This document shows positions 28,150 through 36,660 of a stretch of 64,000 bases of DNA, piece by piece (position 1 is the first letter of the stretch; each line of letters begins with the position of its first letter). The DNA is from Saprospiraceae bacterium (GTDB lineage Bacteria; Bacteroidota; Bacteroidia; Chitinophagales; Saprospiraceae). The notes beneath the pieces were generated by a model, which had not been told where the DNA came from, did not search any database, and worked only from the letters and a program-made list of their open reading frames with translations. Location of the stretch: NCBI GenBank assembly GCA_021604865.1, contig BQJU01000020.1, positions 1 through 64,000 on the forward strand, given 5' to 3'. Both the position numbers and the translations under genes were made by a program.

Positions 28150-28198
28150 TGGATATAAAAACCAGTACAAAAAACTGGACCGGCTTTTTAAAGCGATG

Positions 28199-28229
28199 CA
28201 AATTTATATCTTTTTTTCAAACAGACCAA
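28199..28229 (-). promoter_or_regulatory. Bacteroidota-type promoter of the tRNA-Arg gene
   Basis: Minus-strand -7 box TAAATTTG (28199-28206) and -33 TTG (28227-28229), separated by 20 nt, match the Bacteroidota sigma-70 consensus. Predicted start is about 40 nt before the tRNA 5' end. A small CCAGT/ACTGG hairpin lies in the leader. Confidence 0.6.
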
Positions 28230-28298
28230 TGAAATGCCAAGGTCATTTTCGACAATTTGTTTATTTTTGGTTTTCTACCAACGCAAACGTACTATTTC

Positions 28299-28973
28299 AT
28301 GAGTAATGTCCGCATTGAAGAAAGCTGGAAAATTGCCCTGGCCGACCTGTTTGAGCAACCCTATTTTATGAGTGTCGTGACCTGTTTGAAACAGATGAAG
28401 ACCGCCGGTAAGACCATATACCCACCGGGCTCGCTGATTTTTAATGCTTTTGATACGACGCCTTTTGAAAAAGTCAAAGTGGTCATTCTCGGTCAGGATC
28501 CCTACCACAATCCTGGTGAAGCAATGGGGCTCTCCTTTTCCGTGCCAAAGGGAGTGCGCATCCCTCCCTCCCTAAAAAATATCTACAAGGAACTCAACGC
28601 CGACCTGGGTGTAAAGGTTCCCAATCACGGCGATCTCACTTCCTGGGCTAAACAAGGCGTCTTCCTACTCAATGCCATGCTGACCGTGGAACACAAACAG
28701 GCAGGCTCTCACAAAAATATCGGCTGGCAGGACTTCACCGATGCGGTCATCCAAAAATTGTCTCAACAACGCGAACACCTCGTCTTTATGCTCTGGGGAA
28801 ATTTTGCGCGCAAAAAGAAAGACCTGATCGATAGCTCCAAACACCTCATTCTCGAAGCTGCCCATCCATCACCACTCGCCGGTGGCGCCTTTTTTGGCAG
28901 CAAACATTTTTCTCAGGCGAATGTCTATTTGCAGCAACATGGTATGGAGGGCATTAATTGGGAGATAACCTGA
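28299..28973 (+). CDS. ung: Uracil-DNA glycosylase, family 1
   Basis: Removes uracil from DNA to start base-excision repair. From the ATG at 28299 (MSNVRIEESW) the product is 224 residues, the usual length; the frame opens 42 nt earlier, but the extra residues are unlike the family. Active-site motifs are intact: VVILGQDPYHNPGEAMGLSFSV (water-activating Asp, uracil pocket) and the minor-groove loop AAHPSPLA with the catalytic His. A lone gene just right of the tRNA, transcribed away from it. Confidence 0.95.
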   Translation: MSNVRIEESWKIALADLFEQPYFMSVVTCLKQMKTAGKTIYPPGSLIFNAFDTTPFEKVKVVILGQDPYHNPGEAMGLSFSVPKGVRIPPSLKNIYKELNADLGVKVPNHGDLTSWAKQGVFLLNAMLTVEHKQAGSHKNIGWQDFTDAVIQKLSQQREHLVFMLWGNFARKKKDLIDSSKHLILEAAHPSPLAGGAFFGSKHFSQANVYLQQHGMEGINWEIT

Positions 28974-29451
28974 GGCAGAAATGAGGAGAGGGTAATAGAG
29001 TGAGCAAGGACGATGCCTTTGGTGTTTTTACTGAAATTTGATTATCTGTGTATCTAATTCTCAGGATAGTTGAGGCGATGATTTATAAGTATTTATTTTT
29101 CATTTGTGCTGGATATACTTGAATGAATATTAACTAAATAATTGATTTTCATGAAATTATAACGAATAAATATTCATTTCGTGATTCATTATTATGACAA
29201 ATCAATACTTACCTCGATTTTTCTGCATGTAAAGAAACAGGGGTGTACGAGAAAGTGTATTTTTTTCACCGCAGACGCGAGGACGCGGAGTTTTGCAGAG
29301 TAATTTACTGAAATACAATCCTTTATACACTTAGCTGAGAATTGAAGATTCTGAGGCAGACATACTTTACTGGACGCTCCCCAAAAAAACAGTACAACCC
29401 AACAAGTCACCTCCGCTCTAAAACTCACCCGCTCACCACTCTATCCCCTTC
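28974..29451. other. Intergenic stretch between ung and the propeller protein
   Basis: 478 nt without a credible gene. It includes a 'caccgcagacgcgaggacgcggag'-like GC-rich patch in otherwise AT-rich DNA at about 29268-29293; similar patches are often seen between genes in environmental bacteria and usually belong to eroded sequence. Nothing else is recognised. Confidence 0.4.
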
Positions 29452-32010
29452 TCACCTCACAGGAGTTCGATAAGCATAAACTTCCGCCCCATTCCCCACC
29501 ACCAAAACAACCCCGCCCGGGCTATCCATCATTGTAAAAGCCGTAGTACCTGCCAATGGAAAACCGTCACTCACCTCCCCTTTGGCATTCAGCAAATAAA
29601 TCTGCCCATTTCGGGAAGTTACGCCAATTCTGGATTTTGTTGCACCGGGAAAAAGCACGGGATAACACAAATTTATCGGTTGTGGTAAGGCAGTCTGAAA
29701 TTGGCGAATAAATCCCTGTTCATTGTAATTATAAAGCGCCACATTTGATGCACTGCTAACCAGATAATCCTTGCGTTCATCACCAGTGATATCGGCAAAG
29801 TGGAATTGTACATTTTGATTTTTGCCCACTTCCAGCGCAAGACGAAAACTTTGGCCTTCGGGATTAACAACCAATACCTGGCCGCGATTATCAGCAACAA
29901 CCATACGATTGATACCTGGAATCGGGTTACCTGTACTCACTTGAAAATAGGGAGGCCCTCCCGGAATTTGCCCCATTACAAAGGGCGGAAAACGCTCCAC
30001 GCCATTTTTACCAAAAACCACCATTTGTCCCGCCTGATCTAGTACGATCAGATAATCCTGGTTATTATATTGAACATGGCTAAGGGGGTAAATGGGCCGA
30101 TCAAAAACCACGGGATGAGGATTCCAGCCGATAATGGGACCACCTTTGTTATCAAAACCGTAAAACTGGCCATTCGTACCCGCTAAGAAGATGGAAAATT
30201 GACCATTATCGTCAAAATCGACCAAGCTAAGCCCATTCATTGCTGGCGTTTGCAATTCCAAAGGAAAACTTCCTATGTCTTCACCTTTGGCATCCAGCAA
30301 ATAGATCTTGCCATCCGTATTAAAAATGGCCTGCCTTTCTTCATCGCCAAAATAGTCGACACTCTGAATCTCCGATTGTAGCCAACCATCTAACTTCCTA
30401 CTCCACAACAGCTGTCCGTTCCGGTCTATGGCATTGAGTTGCCGACTAGAATCCTGCACCAGAAAAAGCCCCATCCCTGATAAAAAAAAGGGTCGGCTGG
30501 CTGCCGGGGCTTCCAGGTGGGTTCGCCAAATGACCTCCGAAACGGGTTCCGAAATAACGGGTTCAGCGTATTGCCATTGCCCTCGAAAATCGACAGCTCC
30601 AGCTGAGAAATCCAGCTCAAAACAGGCCATGCCTAATTGCTCCAGGCCACCAATGAACCGTTGATCTTTAAACCAATTGCTCAACAAATACCTGAATTTC
30701 CCGGCATGTACATACAAGCGCCCCTCCCCCTTCTCTGTCGTTGCTAAAGCTTTAAAGTTTACATCATTGGCTATTGTATTACCTACCAATATTTGATCTA
30801 TCAGCCGCTCTAATGTTTTTGGCGAGTTCGCCATGGCTAATGCGTTACCCAACACCACCATACTCAGATTACCTTGCTGCCCAGGCAGGAAAGCCTGCAG
30901 TATTTCCTGGTCCAACACCTGCCTAATTCGAAACATACCATAATCATAAGTCTCCAGAGCCCCTACTCTATTCTCCAAACTTTCTATGGCTGTTGTCAGC
31001 GATGTTTCATCCTTTATAGAAAATAATAGTGCCATGCCCGAAGCCAAATCTCCTCCTACCGGGCTCATCATGCTAAAAGCCCCCTCCTCTCCTACCCAGG
31101 ACCGGATAAAGCCTTGCAATCCTGCGTTATAAGGTTGAAAAAAGGAGACTGAACGGTTCACGGAAAAATGAAAGGCATACAATGAATTGGCTGGTAATAG
31201 AGGCAGCAATTCCTCCGACTTTGTTTTACCTTGCCTTGTAATAGCCTGCAGGAATGCATTCTGCTCATCTGGCAACAACTGCCCACTCCATGCGCCTGAT
31301 TCTTCAATATCGATCCGCAGGCTGCCGAAGACCTCCCGCCATTTTTGCATTTGGCGAAAGCCCTCTGCATTCAACTCTTCCCGGTACAACTGAGCCAGAA
31401 AGGCAGGACGTATATACAATTGTCCGCCTATTTTGTCTTGCTTCTTTTGATAGACAAATAATTGCCGGCTTTCCGGGTCGGGATGGTCCAGCTGATCCAG
31501 GGCCTCCTCTACCAGCAAAGGCAGATTGGCCAGTATTAGTAAGTTGTGGAATCTTCCCGCCGCAATAGTGGGCATGGAGTCCTGTTCCAGTGTGTAAATA
31601 TGGTGATCTCTGAAATTTACTTTACGAGTACTATGCGCTTCAATGGCTTCTACTAGTTTTCTTTTTGAGGACCCGGCATCTAGCACCAGCACACTGGCAG
31701 TGGCCCCTCCTGAGATTTGCCAGCCCAATACCGCTCGTTGATTGCGCCACGAAGTATCTGGAGCAAGCACTTGCATCCATTCCAGTAATTCCGACTTGCC
31801 CTTAAGTCCCGTTGCTGGTGGCAAGTACTGCAATATGGGCATTAAAACACCCGACTGGAATTGTCCGGCAGTAGTAACGGATACAAATAACGGGACGGTT
31901 GGTGCAATGGCCTTTTCCGGACCAGGTTTGGCCACAATTAAATACCAATAAGCCAAGCTGCCAATGAGCACCACACTGATTAATAAACCAATAATTCTTT
32001 TTAACATCAA
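29452..32010 (-). CDS. Membrane-anchored DUF3352-like protein with C-terminal beta-propeller
   Basis: 852 residues. One N-terminal membrane anchor (about 4-25: KRIIGLLISVVLIGSLAYW) leaves the rest outside the cytoplasm. Residues 40-480 resemble DUF3352-like proteins of Bacteroidota (ALGWQISGGA-like strands and repeated Gly/Leu-rich blocks). From about 510 on there are repeated units with D-x-N-G-x and F-x-L-D-x-x-G patterns (VDYFGDEERQ, DFDDNGQFSIF, DITGDERKDYLVSS), as in FG-GAP/PQQ-type beta-propellers. Function unknown, perhaps surface or periplasmic binding. The gene is solitary, divergent from the DUF423 gene. Confidence 0.75.
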   Translation of the reverse strand: MMLKRIIGLLISVVLIGSLAYWYLIVAKPGPEKAIAPTVPLFVSVTTAGQFQSGVLMPILQYLPPATGLKGKSELLEWMQVLAPDTSWRNQRAVLGWQISGGATASVLVLDAGSSKRKLVEAIEAHSTRKVNFRDHHIYTLEQDSMPTIAAGRFHNLLILANLPLLVEEALDQLDHPDPESRQLFVYQKKQDKIGGQLYIRPAFLAQLYREELNAEGFRQMQKWREVFGSLRIDIEESGAWSGQLLPDEQNAFLQAITRQGKTKSEELLPLLPANSLYAFHFSVNRSVSFFQPYNAGLQGFIRSWVGEEGAFSMMSPVGGDLASGMALLFSIKDETSLTTAIESLENRVGALETYDYGMFRIRQVLDQEILQAFLPGQQGNLSMVVLGNALAMANSPKTLERLIDQILVGNTIANDVNFKALATTEKGEGRLYVHAGKFRYLLSNWFKDQRFIGGLEQLGMACFELDFSAGAVDFRGQWQYAEPVISEPVSEVIWRTHLEAPAASRPFFLSGMGLFLVQDSSRQLNAIDRNGQLLWSRKLDGWLQSEIQSVDYFGDEERQAIFNTDGKIYLLDAKGEDIGSFPLELQTPAMNGLSLVDFDDNGQFSIFLAGTNGQFYGFDNKGGPIIGWNPHPVVFDRPIYPLSHVQYNNQDYLIVLDQAGQMVVFGKNGVERFPPFVMGQIPGGPPYFQVSTGNPIPGINRMVVADNRGQVLVVNPEGQSFRLALEVGKNQNVQFHFADITGDERKDYLVSSASNVALYNYNEQGFIRQFQTALPQPINLCYPVLFPGATKSRIGVTSRNGQIYLLNAKGEVSDGFPLAGTTAFTMMDSPGGVVLVVGNGAEVYAYRTPVR

Positions 32011-32180
32011 TTTTCTGACAATAATAGGAGGAAAATTTTGTTGCGCAATATTACCTTTACCTAGAAGTTATTAATGGCTTCCTCGCTTACCCGCCCGCTA
32101 ACGTAGCGGTTACGCAAAGGTGAAGCGCAGAAAATTAAAAACTTCAAATTCGACTACAAATATCGCACTAACCGACAGAA

Positions 32181-32582
32181 ATGAGAAAAAATTTCCTACG
32201 CCTATCCTTTTTAATGGCCATGATTGCCGTCATTCTTGGAGCTTTTGCGGCACATAGCCTAAAAGGCCAACTCACTCCAGAACATTTAGAAGTCTTTAAT
32301 ACCGGTGTTCGCTACCAATTTTATCATGCCTTCGCGCTCTTCGGATTGGGAATTTTAATGTTTTACCGCAAAACGCAAACGATGATCTACGCCGGTTGGT
32401 GTTTTGTGGCAGGAATTGTCCTCTTTTCTGGCTCTTTATATCTATTATCCGCCAGAGAACTATTGGGATTTGAAGCCTCCTGGATTGGTCCGATTACGCC
32501 AATGGGTGGATTGTTGTTTATTATTGGCTGGATTCTATTGTTCTTGTCTACTTATCAGGATAATCAGCGGATGAAGGGGTAG
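32181..32582 (+). CDS. DUF423 family membrane protein
   Basis: 133 residues with four transmembrane helices. The DUF423 (YgdD) signature is clear: AVILGAFAAHSLKGQL near the N-terminus, then FNTGVRYQFYHAFALFGLG, and GPITPMGGLLFIIGW near the end. It acts in the inner membrane; the biochemical role is not established. It is divergent from the beta-propeller gene, about 170 nt apart. Confidence 0.92.
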   Translation: MRKNFLRLSFLMAMIAVILGAFAAHSLKGQLTPEHLEVFNTGVRYQFYHAFALFGLGILMFYRKTQTMIYAGWCFVAGIVLFSGSLYLLSARELLGFEASWIGPITPMGGLLFIIGWILLFLSTYQDNQRMKG

Positions 32583-32602
32583 GGAATAATGATAGGTTTT
32601 GG

Positions 32603-32782
32603 GCGGTGGTTTAAACCGGAGTCACTCTTTCCCAATTCCAGGGAAAAATAGGTTTAGAGAAGTTTAGAAAGGTTTAGGACGGCGGCGGTGGTTTAAACCG
32701 GAGTCACTCTTTACAGTTCGTACATTTGTTCCAATTCCAGGGAAAAATAGGTTTAGAGAAGTTTAGATGGTTTAGGATGGCG
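32603..32782. repeat. Tandem direct repeat, two units
   Basis: Unit 1 (32603-32684, 82 bp) and unit 2 (32685-32782, 98 bp) share gcggtggtttaaaccggag, 'tcactcttt', 'ccaattccagggaaaaat' and 'aggtttagagaagtttaga'. Unit 2 carries an extra insert of about 18 nt (acagttcgtacatttgtt) and a third partial start follows at 32783. Each unit contains the palindrome GTTTAAAC. The repeat is non-coding and sits between convergent genes. Confidence 0.9.
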
Positions 32783-32837
32783 GCGGTGACTCAATCGGTA
32801 AGGTTGACATTCGCACATCCGTCCTCGCATTAAAGTA

Positions 32838-33110
32838 TCAAACCATCAAAGCTTCTTCTTTTTCCTCTTCTTCCTCTTTCCGACGGTTGCGCCACCAAAC
32901 GAACGCCAATCCACCAACGATCAGGTAGGGCGTGGCAAGCATATATAAAATGCCAGCATTTAGCCCACGGCCGGCAGATCCTCCATTTTTAAGGTTAGTT
33001 TCGGCCGACATTCGACACATCGGGCACTGCGCATTTGCAGGTGTACTGCTAAATGTAAGCATCAATGTAAGGGCAAACAATGGAATAAAACGAAGCCAAT
33101 TATTTTTCAT
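32838..33110 (-). CDS. Small exported membrane protein with CPMCRM motif
   Basis: About 90 residues, counting from the internal ATG at 33110 (MKNNWLRFIP), which opens a signal peptide ending at STPANA-Q; an in-frame ATG 21 nt upstream would overlap the DUF420 gene. The mature part starts QCPMCRMSAETN, a CxxC pair that could bind copper or act in thiol chemistry. It continues to one transmembrane helix (GILYMLATPYLIVGGLAFVWW) and an acidic/basic tail. Found in Bacteroidota next to DUF420 and Sco-like genes. A role in oxidase assembly is inferred from neighbours only. Confidence 0.7.
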   Translation of the reverse strand: MKNNWLRFIPLFALTLMLTFSSTPANAQCPMCRMSAETNLKNGGSAGRGLNAGILYMLATPYLIVGGLAFVWWRNRRKEEEEEKEEALMV

Positions 33111-33123
33111 AATCCATTTGCGT

Positions 33124-33702
33124 TTAAACATAATAAGGCATCAACATAATATAACAAATTGGACCAGTTAAAGCCACATACAACCAAAAAGGAAATACCC
33201 ACCTGGCCATTTTTCGATGCCGATCAATTTGGTTTGTGTAAGCACGTATAAAGGTAAACAAGATAAAGGGTAATATCAAGGCCGCCAACACAATATGACT
33301 CAATAATAACACAAGGTAAATGGTTCGCATGGAGCCAACAGCTGCTAATTCGGCAGCATCCACCAAACCATCGTGATTGGCGTCCCCGAAAATGGTTTCA
33401 GGCGTGGTAAAATGATAGGCTACATAGGATAACAAAAACAAGACAGACAGCCCGATGGCCAAATAAATGGATTTTCGGTGCGCTTCGATATTTTTCTGCT
33501 TGATAAAATAAAAAGCAATTAATAAGACGACTGCTGTCAATGCATTTACCGTAGCATGAAAAGGCGGCAAAAAGCTAAAATCCCATCCTGCCGGCAAATC
33601 TACTTTCACTCTCCGCATTAGACCAATCAAGATCAACACCACAATGGTAATCACTGTGGCCCAAACGTTTAGTTTTTTTGCTAATTGAATATTTGCCTCC
33701 AT
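33124..33702 (-). CDS. DUF420 family membrane protein, likely cytochrome oxidase assembly
   Basis: 192 residues with five membrane helices. DUF420 traits: LPPFHATVNALTAVVLLIAF (conserved His and Asn in an early helix), EAHRKSIYLAIGLSVLFLLSY, and the end helices HIVLAALILPFILFTFIRAY and FPFWLYVALTGPICYIML. In Firmicutes the related CtaM is needed for heme-copper oxidase maturation. The gene is 2 nt from the Sco-like gene and near the oxidase cluster, so the same role is plausible. An insertion (GDANHDGLVDAAEL, EF-hand-like D-x-N-x-D) lies in a loop. Confidence 0.85.
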   Translation of the reverse strand: MEANIQLAKKLNVWATVITIVVLILIGLMRRVKVDLPAGWDFSFLPPFHATVNALTAVVLLIAFYFIKQKNIEAHRKSIYLAIGLSVLFLLSYVAYHFTTPETIFGDANHDGLVDAAELAAVGSMRTIYLVLLLSHIVLAALILPFILFTFIRAYTNQIDRHRKMARWVFPFWLYVALTGPICYIMLMPYYV

Positions 33703-33704
33703 AA

Positions 33705-34349
33705 TTATTCCTCTACAACGGTAGTTTTGCGTTTTGCTTGCAATGGAAGGATTAAAGCAATATGTTCTACAAGACGTGCCACCTGCTTCGCATCGCGAAC
33801 ATCATAAATCTTACGGATAGTCTGGGAAGTATCTGCTAGGATCATAAATGGATTATCCGTCAAGGCCATATCGTCCGTCAAAGGCAAATGGAATCCCTCC
33901 TTTGCCAATTGACTAATAAGTGTTGGTTCACCCGAAAGGAAGTAACATTGATCAGGATCAGTCAATTCAAATTTCTGAGCAAATTCAGCAGCTTTTCCAC
34001 TCGAATCGACTTCCTCCTCAATCAAATAATTAACAAAAACGACATCCTTTCGTTCATCAAACTGATCGTGCAATTTATTCAGATAACCACCTTTCAGGTT
34101 GCTGCTTTCCGATTGGTTAACACTTAGGAAGTTCGCCACGACAACCTTGCCCCGTAAGTTTGCATTAGACACCCGTAACTGGTTGTAATTGGTGAGTTCA
34201 AAACCTGGAATTTTACCCAGATCATCTAATTCGCTTAGTGCCTCCATACGATAGTCTAACCCCGTACGGAGATAATACCAGGAAATGGCCGGAAAGCCAA
34301 TCAGCAACATAAATAAAGCAATGGTCTGTATGATTTTTCTGGTATTCAC
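33705..34349 (-). CDS. Sco1-like thioredoxin-fold protein lacking the copper-binding cysteines
   Basis: 214 residues: an N-terminal membrane anchor (about 6-26) and then a Sco/thioredoxin-like domain (IPGFELTNYNQLRVSNANLR, GKVVVANFLSVNQSESSN). In Sco proteins the segment after GKVxVxxF contains C-x-x-x-C and a later His that bind copper. Here (residues 74-85) both cysteines are replaced (SVNQSESSN), and the usual His before the F-x-L-x-D strand is missing (DNPFMILADTSQTIRKIYD). Only one Cys is left in the domain. It cannot deliver copper in the known way and may be a structural or regulatory paralogue. It is the first gene of a unit with DUF420 and the CPMC protein. Confidence 0.7.
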   Translation of the reverse strand: MNTRKIIQTIALFMLLIGFPAISWYYLRTGLDYRMEALSELDDLGKIPGFELTNYNQLRVSNANLRGKVVVANFLSVNQSESSNLKGGYLNKLHDQFDERKDVVFVNYLIEEEVDSSGKAAEFAQKFELTDPDQCYFLSGEPTLISQLAKEGFHLPLTDDMALTDNPFMILADTSQTIRKIYDVRDAKQVARLVEHIALILPLQAKRKTTVVEE

Positions 34350-34370
34350 GTTTATTATTGATTTTCAGAT

Positions 34371-34405
34371 AAAAAAAAGGCGAGAATATTACCCTCGCCT
34401 TTTTT
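34371..34405 (-). terminator. Bidirectional intrinsic terminator after the oxidase cluster
   Basis: Stem GGCGAG/CTCGCC, extended by an A8 run on one side and a T6 run on the other, with loop AATATTACC. It can form a proper U-tailed hairpin on both strands. It separates the subunit IV gene (stop at 34496) from the Sco-like unit (start at 34349). Confidence 0.9.
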
Positions 34406-34416
34406 CTACTTATCTA

Positions 34417-34497
34417 AGAGCATGTTTGGAGGTCGGCTTTTGCAGCCAAAATAGTTTGCCCCGATCTCGCATCAGGGTTGGTCTCCAAACAAGTTCT
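34417..34497. repeat. Dispersed MITE-like element, copy 2 (complete, 81 bp)
   Basis: Left end AGAGCATGTTTGGAG and right end CTCCAAACAAGTTCT are imperfect inverted repeats. The inside contains 'tttgcagcc' and 'tttgccccgatctcgcatc', shared with copy 1. Its right edge touches the stop codon of the subunit IV gene (34496-34498). Confidence 0.8.
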
Positions 34498-34927
34498 AAC
34501 CATTAAGTCTGGGTTGATAAATAGTCTCATCGAGTAACATGCCCTGAGGTGATTGGCTTTCATCAACCTTCATCTCATTTTTTTCCTTAATCTGGTCCCG
34601 GCGGCCTTTCCAGGAATCTCCCTCTTGGAAAAAGGCGATAATGGCCCAAACCAGCAGCGCAGTAGGCAACAGAACGGTCATAGCCAATCCTTTAGCCTCG
34701 TAGCGCATGTGCATGAATTCATACACGATAAAGTAGGCTTTGTACAAAGATAGGATAATGATTACCAATCCAACAGTGTACAATATCCACCGGTATTCTA
34801 ATGCTTCGGGCCAGATATGGCCTTTACCCACCAAGGAAATAAATACTTCCAATAGGGTTACTGCACCGAGGAGAACAAGCCCCTTATATACTTTTTTGAT
34901 TGATTCTTCGTAGCTCACGTGTGCCAT
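34496..34927 (-). CDS. Cytochrome c oxidase subunit IV-type membrane protein
   Basis: 143 residues with three membrane helices (GLVLLGAVTLLEVFISLV; WILYTVGLVIIILSLYKAYFIVY; MTVLLPTALLVWAIIAFF). The pattern YKAYFIVYEFMHMRYE is typical of prokaryotic subunit IV (COX4_pro/CtaF-like). A soluble C-terminal tail of about 35 residues is present. It is the last gene of the oxidase cluster, ended by an intrinsic terminator. It probably stabilises the subunit I/III complex. Confidence 0.8.
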   Translation of the reverse strand: MAHVSYEESIKKVYKGLVLLGAVTLLEVFISLVGKGHIWPEALEYRWILYTVGLVIIILSLYKAYFIVYEFMHMRYEAKGLAMTVLLPTALLVWAIIAFFQEGDSWKGRRDQIKEKNEMKVDESQSPQGMLLDETIYQPRLNG

Positions 34928-34994
34928 ATTATGAATAATTTATGGTCGTTTTAAAAGATAAAGTAATTAAAAGCTCTTCTTTGACAAAGAACCA

Positions 34995-35984
34995 TTAAAG
35001 CAGGTAAAATACCAGGAATACAAATACCCATACCAAATCTACAAAGTGCCAGTACAAGCCAATCTTTTCAACCATCTCATAGCCATTTTTGCGTTTGGTA
35101 TAAACGCCACTGGCAGCATTCAACATGATAATCAACAAGAAGATCACTCCCGAAAATACGTGGAATCCGTGGAATCCGGTGATAAAGAAGAATAGTGCGC
35201 CAAAGGCTTTTGGCCCATATTCCTGCGTTTTAATCATCCCCTTATCCAGACCTTCGGTTACTTTATACTTATTTAAAATAAAACCTTTCTCATCAACGAC
35301 ATACCCCTTATAATCGCCGGGTTCAGTACCATGGGCTTCATCAGCATGTCCGCCATCATTATCATGAGCAGCTTCTTCGCCATGACCGGCATCTTCACCA
35401 TGACCGGCATCTGCGCCGTGTCCACCTCCTGCTTTGTGCAATAAATAGGGTTTGCCTGGCAAGAAGGTTTCACTCGACTCTGTTCCATCTTCATTTAAAT
35501 AAACCCCTGCCTCAGTATGTGTTCCAAAAGGATTGGTCAAAACCGTCATGTGCTCCGTACCAATCAGGTTTGTCCATTCCCAAGCCTGACAGCTCAAGAA
35601 GCCCAAACCACCCACAATGGTCAGCAACATCCAAAAGACAACACCTTTTCTATTCTCACGGTGACCTTCCTGTACTGCACGTACCATGGTAACCGAACTG
35701 ATAATCAGCAAAAAGGACATCACCGTTACAAAAATCAATGGCAATTCCTTGGTCCCCATGAATGGGAATGTTTTAAAAACAAAATCAGGAACAGGCCAGG
35801 TAGGGCTACTGAATCGAAGTGATCCGTATGCGATCAAAAAACCGGCAAAGGTAAAAGCATCTGAAAGTAGGAAGTACCACATCATCAACTTGCCATAGCT
35901 AGCTTTGAAGGGGGGCGTCCCACCTTCCCATGATTCCTGCTGGTCATTTACCTCGTGCTCCAGTACAGTTTCGTGTGTCGCCAT
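34995..35984 (-). CDS. ctaE: Cytochrome c oxidase subunit III with His-rich insertion
   Basis: 329 residues. The helices match subunit III (KLMMWYFLLSDAFTFAGFLI, then FFITGFHGFHVFSGVIFLL, and YWHFVDLVWVFVFLVFYLL at the end). Between helices 4 and 5 lies an insertion of about 90 residues that includes a run of H-G-x-x-x-G-H-G-E repeats (around residues 190-220). The underlying DNA shows an 18-nt tandem repeat at 35381-35416. The insertion may bind metal or be a flexible linker. Subunit III supports proton uptake and stability of the oxidase. A shorter homologue lies just upstream. Confidence 0.88.
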   Translation of the reverse strand: MATHETVLEHEVNDQQESWEGGTPPFKASYGKLMMWYFLLSDAFTFAGFLIAYGSLRFSSPTWPVPDFVFKTFPFMGTKELPLIFVTVMSFLLIISSVTMVRAVQEGHRENRKGVVFWMLLTIVGGLGFLSCQAWEWTNLIGTEHMTVLTNPFGTHTEAGVYLNEDGTESSETFLPGKPYLLHKAGGGHGADAGHGEDAGHGEEAAHDNDGGHADEAHGTEPGDYKGYVVDEKGFILNKYKVTEGLDKGMIKTQEYGPKAFGALFFFITGFHGFHVFSGVIFLLIIMLNAASGVYTKRKNGYEMVEKIGLYWHFVDLVWVFVFLVFYLL

Positions 35985-36052
35985 TAGTAATTATTTTTAA
36001 GATTTCCGTTTGTTTTCCCGAAGAATCGTTTGAAACGAACCCTTCAAATAAA

Positions 36053-36634
36053 TTATGCTTGATGTAATGTAAAAAAGACAAATAAATAGACCCAAAGCAA
36101 ACCTACAAAATGCCAGTATGTCAAGGATAACTTGAAACGAAGCATACGTGCCTGAGTTTGCTTAAATTTTAGCGTGTAAGCATTCATCAAAGCCACCAGC
36201 AGGATGCAGATTCCCCCCAAAAGGTGTGCTGCGTGTAATCCGGAAATGACATAAATAAAATCTCCGGAAGGGTTAATCCCCAGTGGTACACCGATTTCCT
36301 GCAAGGTAAGCCACCCTTGGTATTGACAAATCAAAAAAGCAACACCAAGAACCATAGTTGCCCACAATAAGGCCCGATATGTCCCTTCATTTCCTTTTTT
36401 AAAAGCCAGGTAAGATCCGTGAATAGTGATACTACTCAATAGAATCATCACTGTGCTAATAAAGAAAATATCTGGTAATCGATATTCCAACCAATTTCCG
36501 CCTGCCTCTCGAACGACATAGGCACTGGTCAGACCGGCAAACATCATCAGGATGCTGGCACAGCCTATCCAGAGGGCAAACCTCATTGGGTGAATCTTAT
36601 TTCTCTTATATGTATTTTGTGCTGTAATGTCCAT
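36053..36634 (-). CDS. Second heme-copper oxidase subunit III-like protein
   Basis: 193 residues with five membrane helices. Typical subunit III sequence: RFALWIGCASILMMFAGLTSAYV, then GLHAAHLLGGICILLVALMN, and YWHFVGLLWVYLFVFFTL at the C-terminus. It is a compact CyoC-type homologue with no insertion, lying 26 nt after ctaB. Two adjacent subunit III genes are common in Bacteroidota oxidase clusters, and the two products may form the full subunit together. Confidence 0.85.
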   Translation of the reverse strand: MDITAQNTYKRNKIHPMRFALWIGCASILMMFAGLTSAYVVREAGGNWLEYRLPDIFFISTVMILLSSITIHGSYLAFKKGNEGTYRALLWATMVLGVAFLICQYQGWLTLQEIGVPLGINPSGDFIYVISGLHAAHLLGGICILLVALMNAYTLKFKQTQARMLRFKLSLTYWHFVGLLWVYLFVFFTLHQA

Positions 36635-36660
36635 TACTTTAGCTGTTAGTTTTCCTTTTT

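Noticed and set aside
29192-29428. Open frame of 78 codons on the minus strand with a SAKLRVLASAVKK stretch
   Set aside because: This wording is produced by a common GC-rich intergenic patch (gcggacgcg-type) and there is no start signal or domain; treated as spurious.
32603-32782. Possible CRISPR array
   Set aside because: Only two units of unequal length, no regular 25-40 nt repeats with spacers, no cas genes in the window.
34285-34506. Plus-strand open frame sharing residues NSLPRS...VGLQT with the frame at 269
   Set aside because: The similarity comes from the shared non-coding element, not from a protein family.
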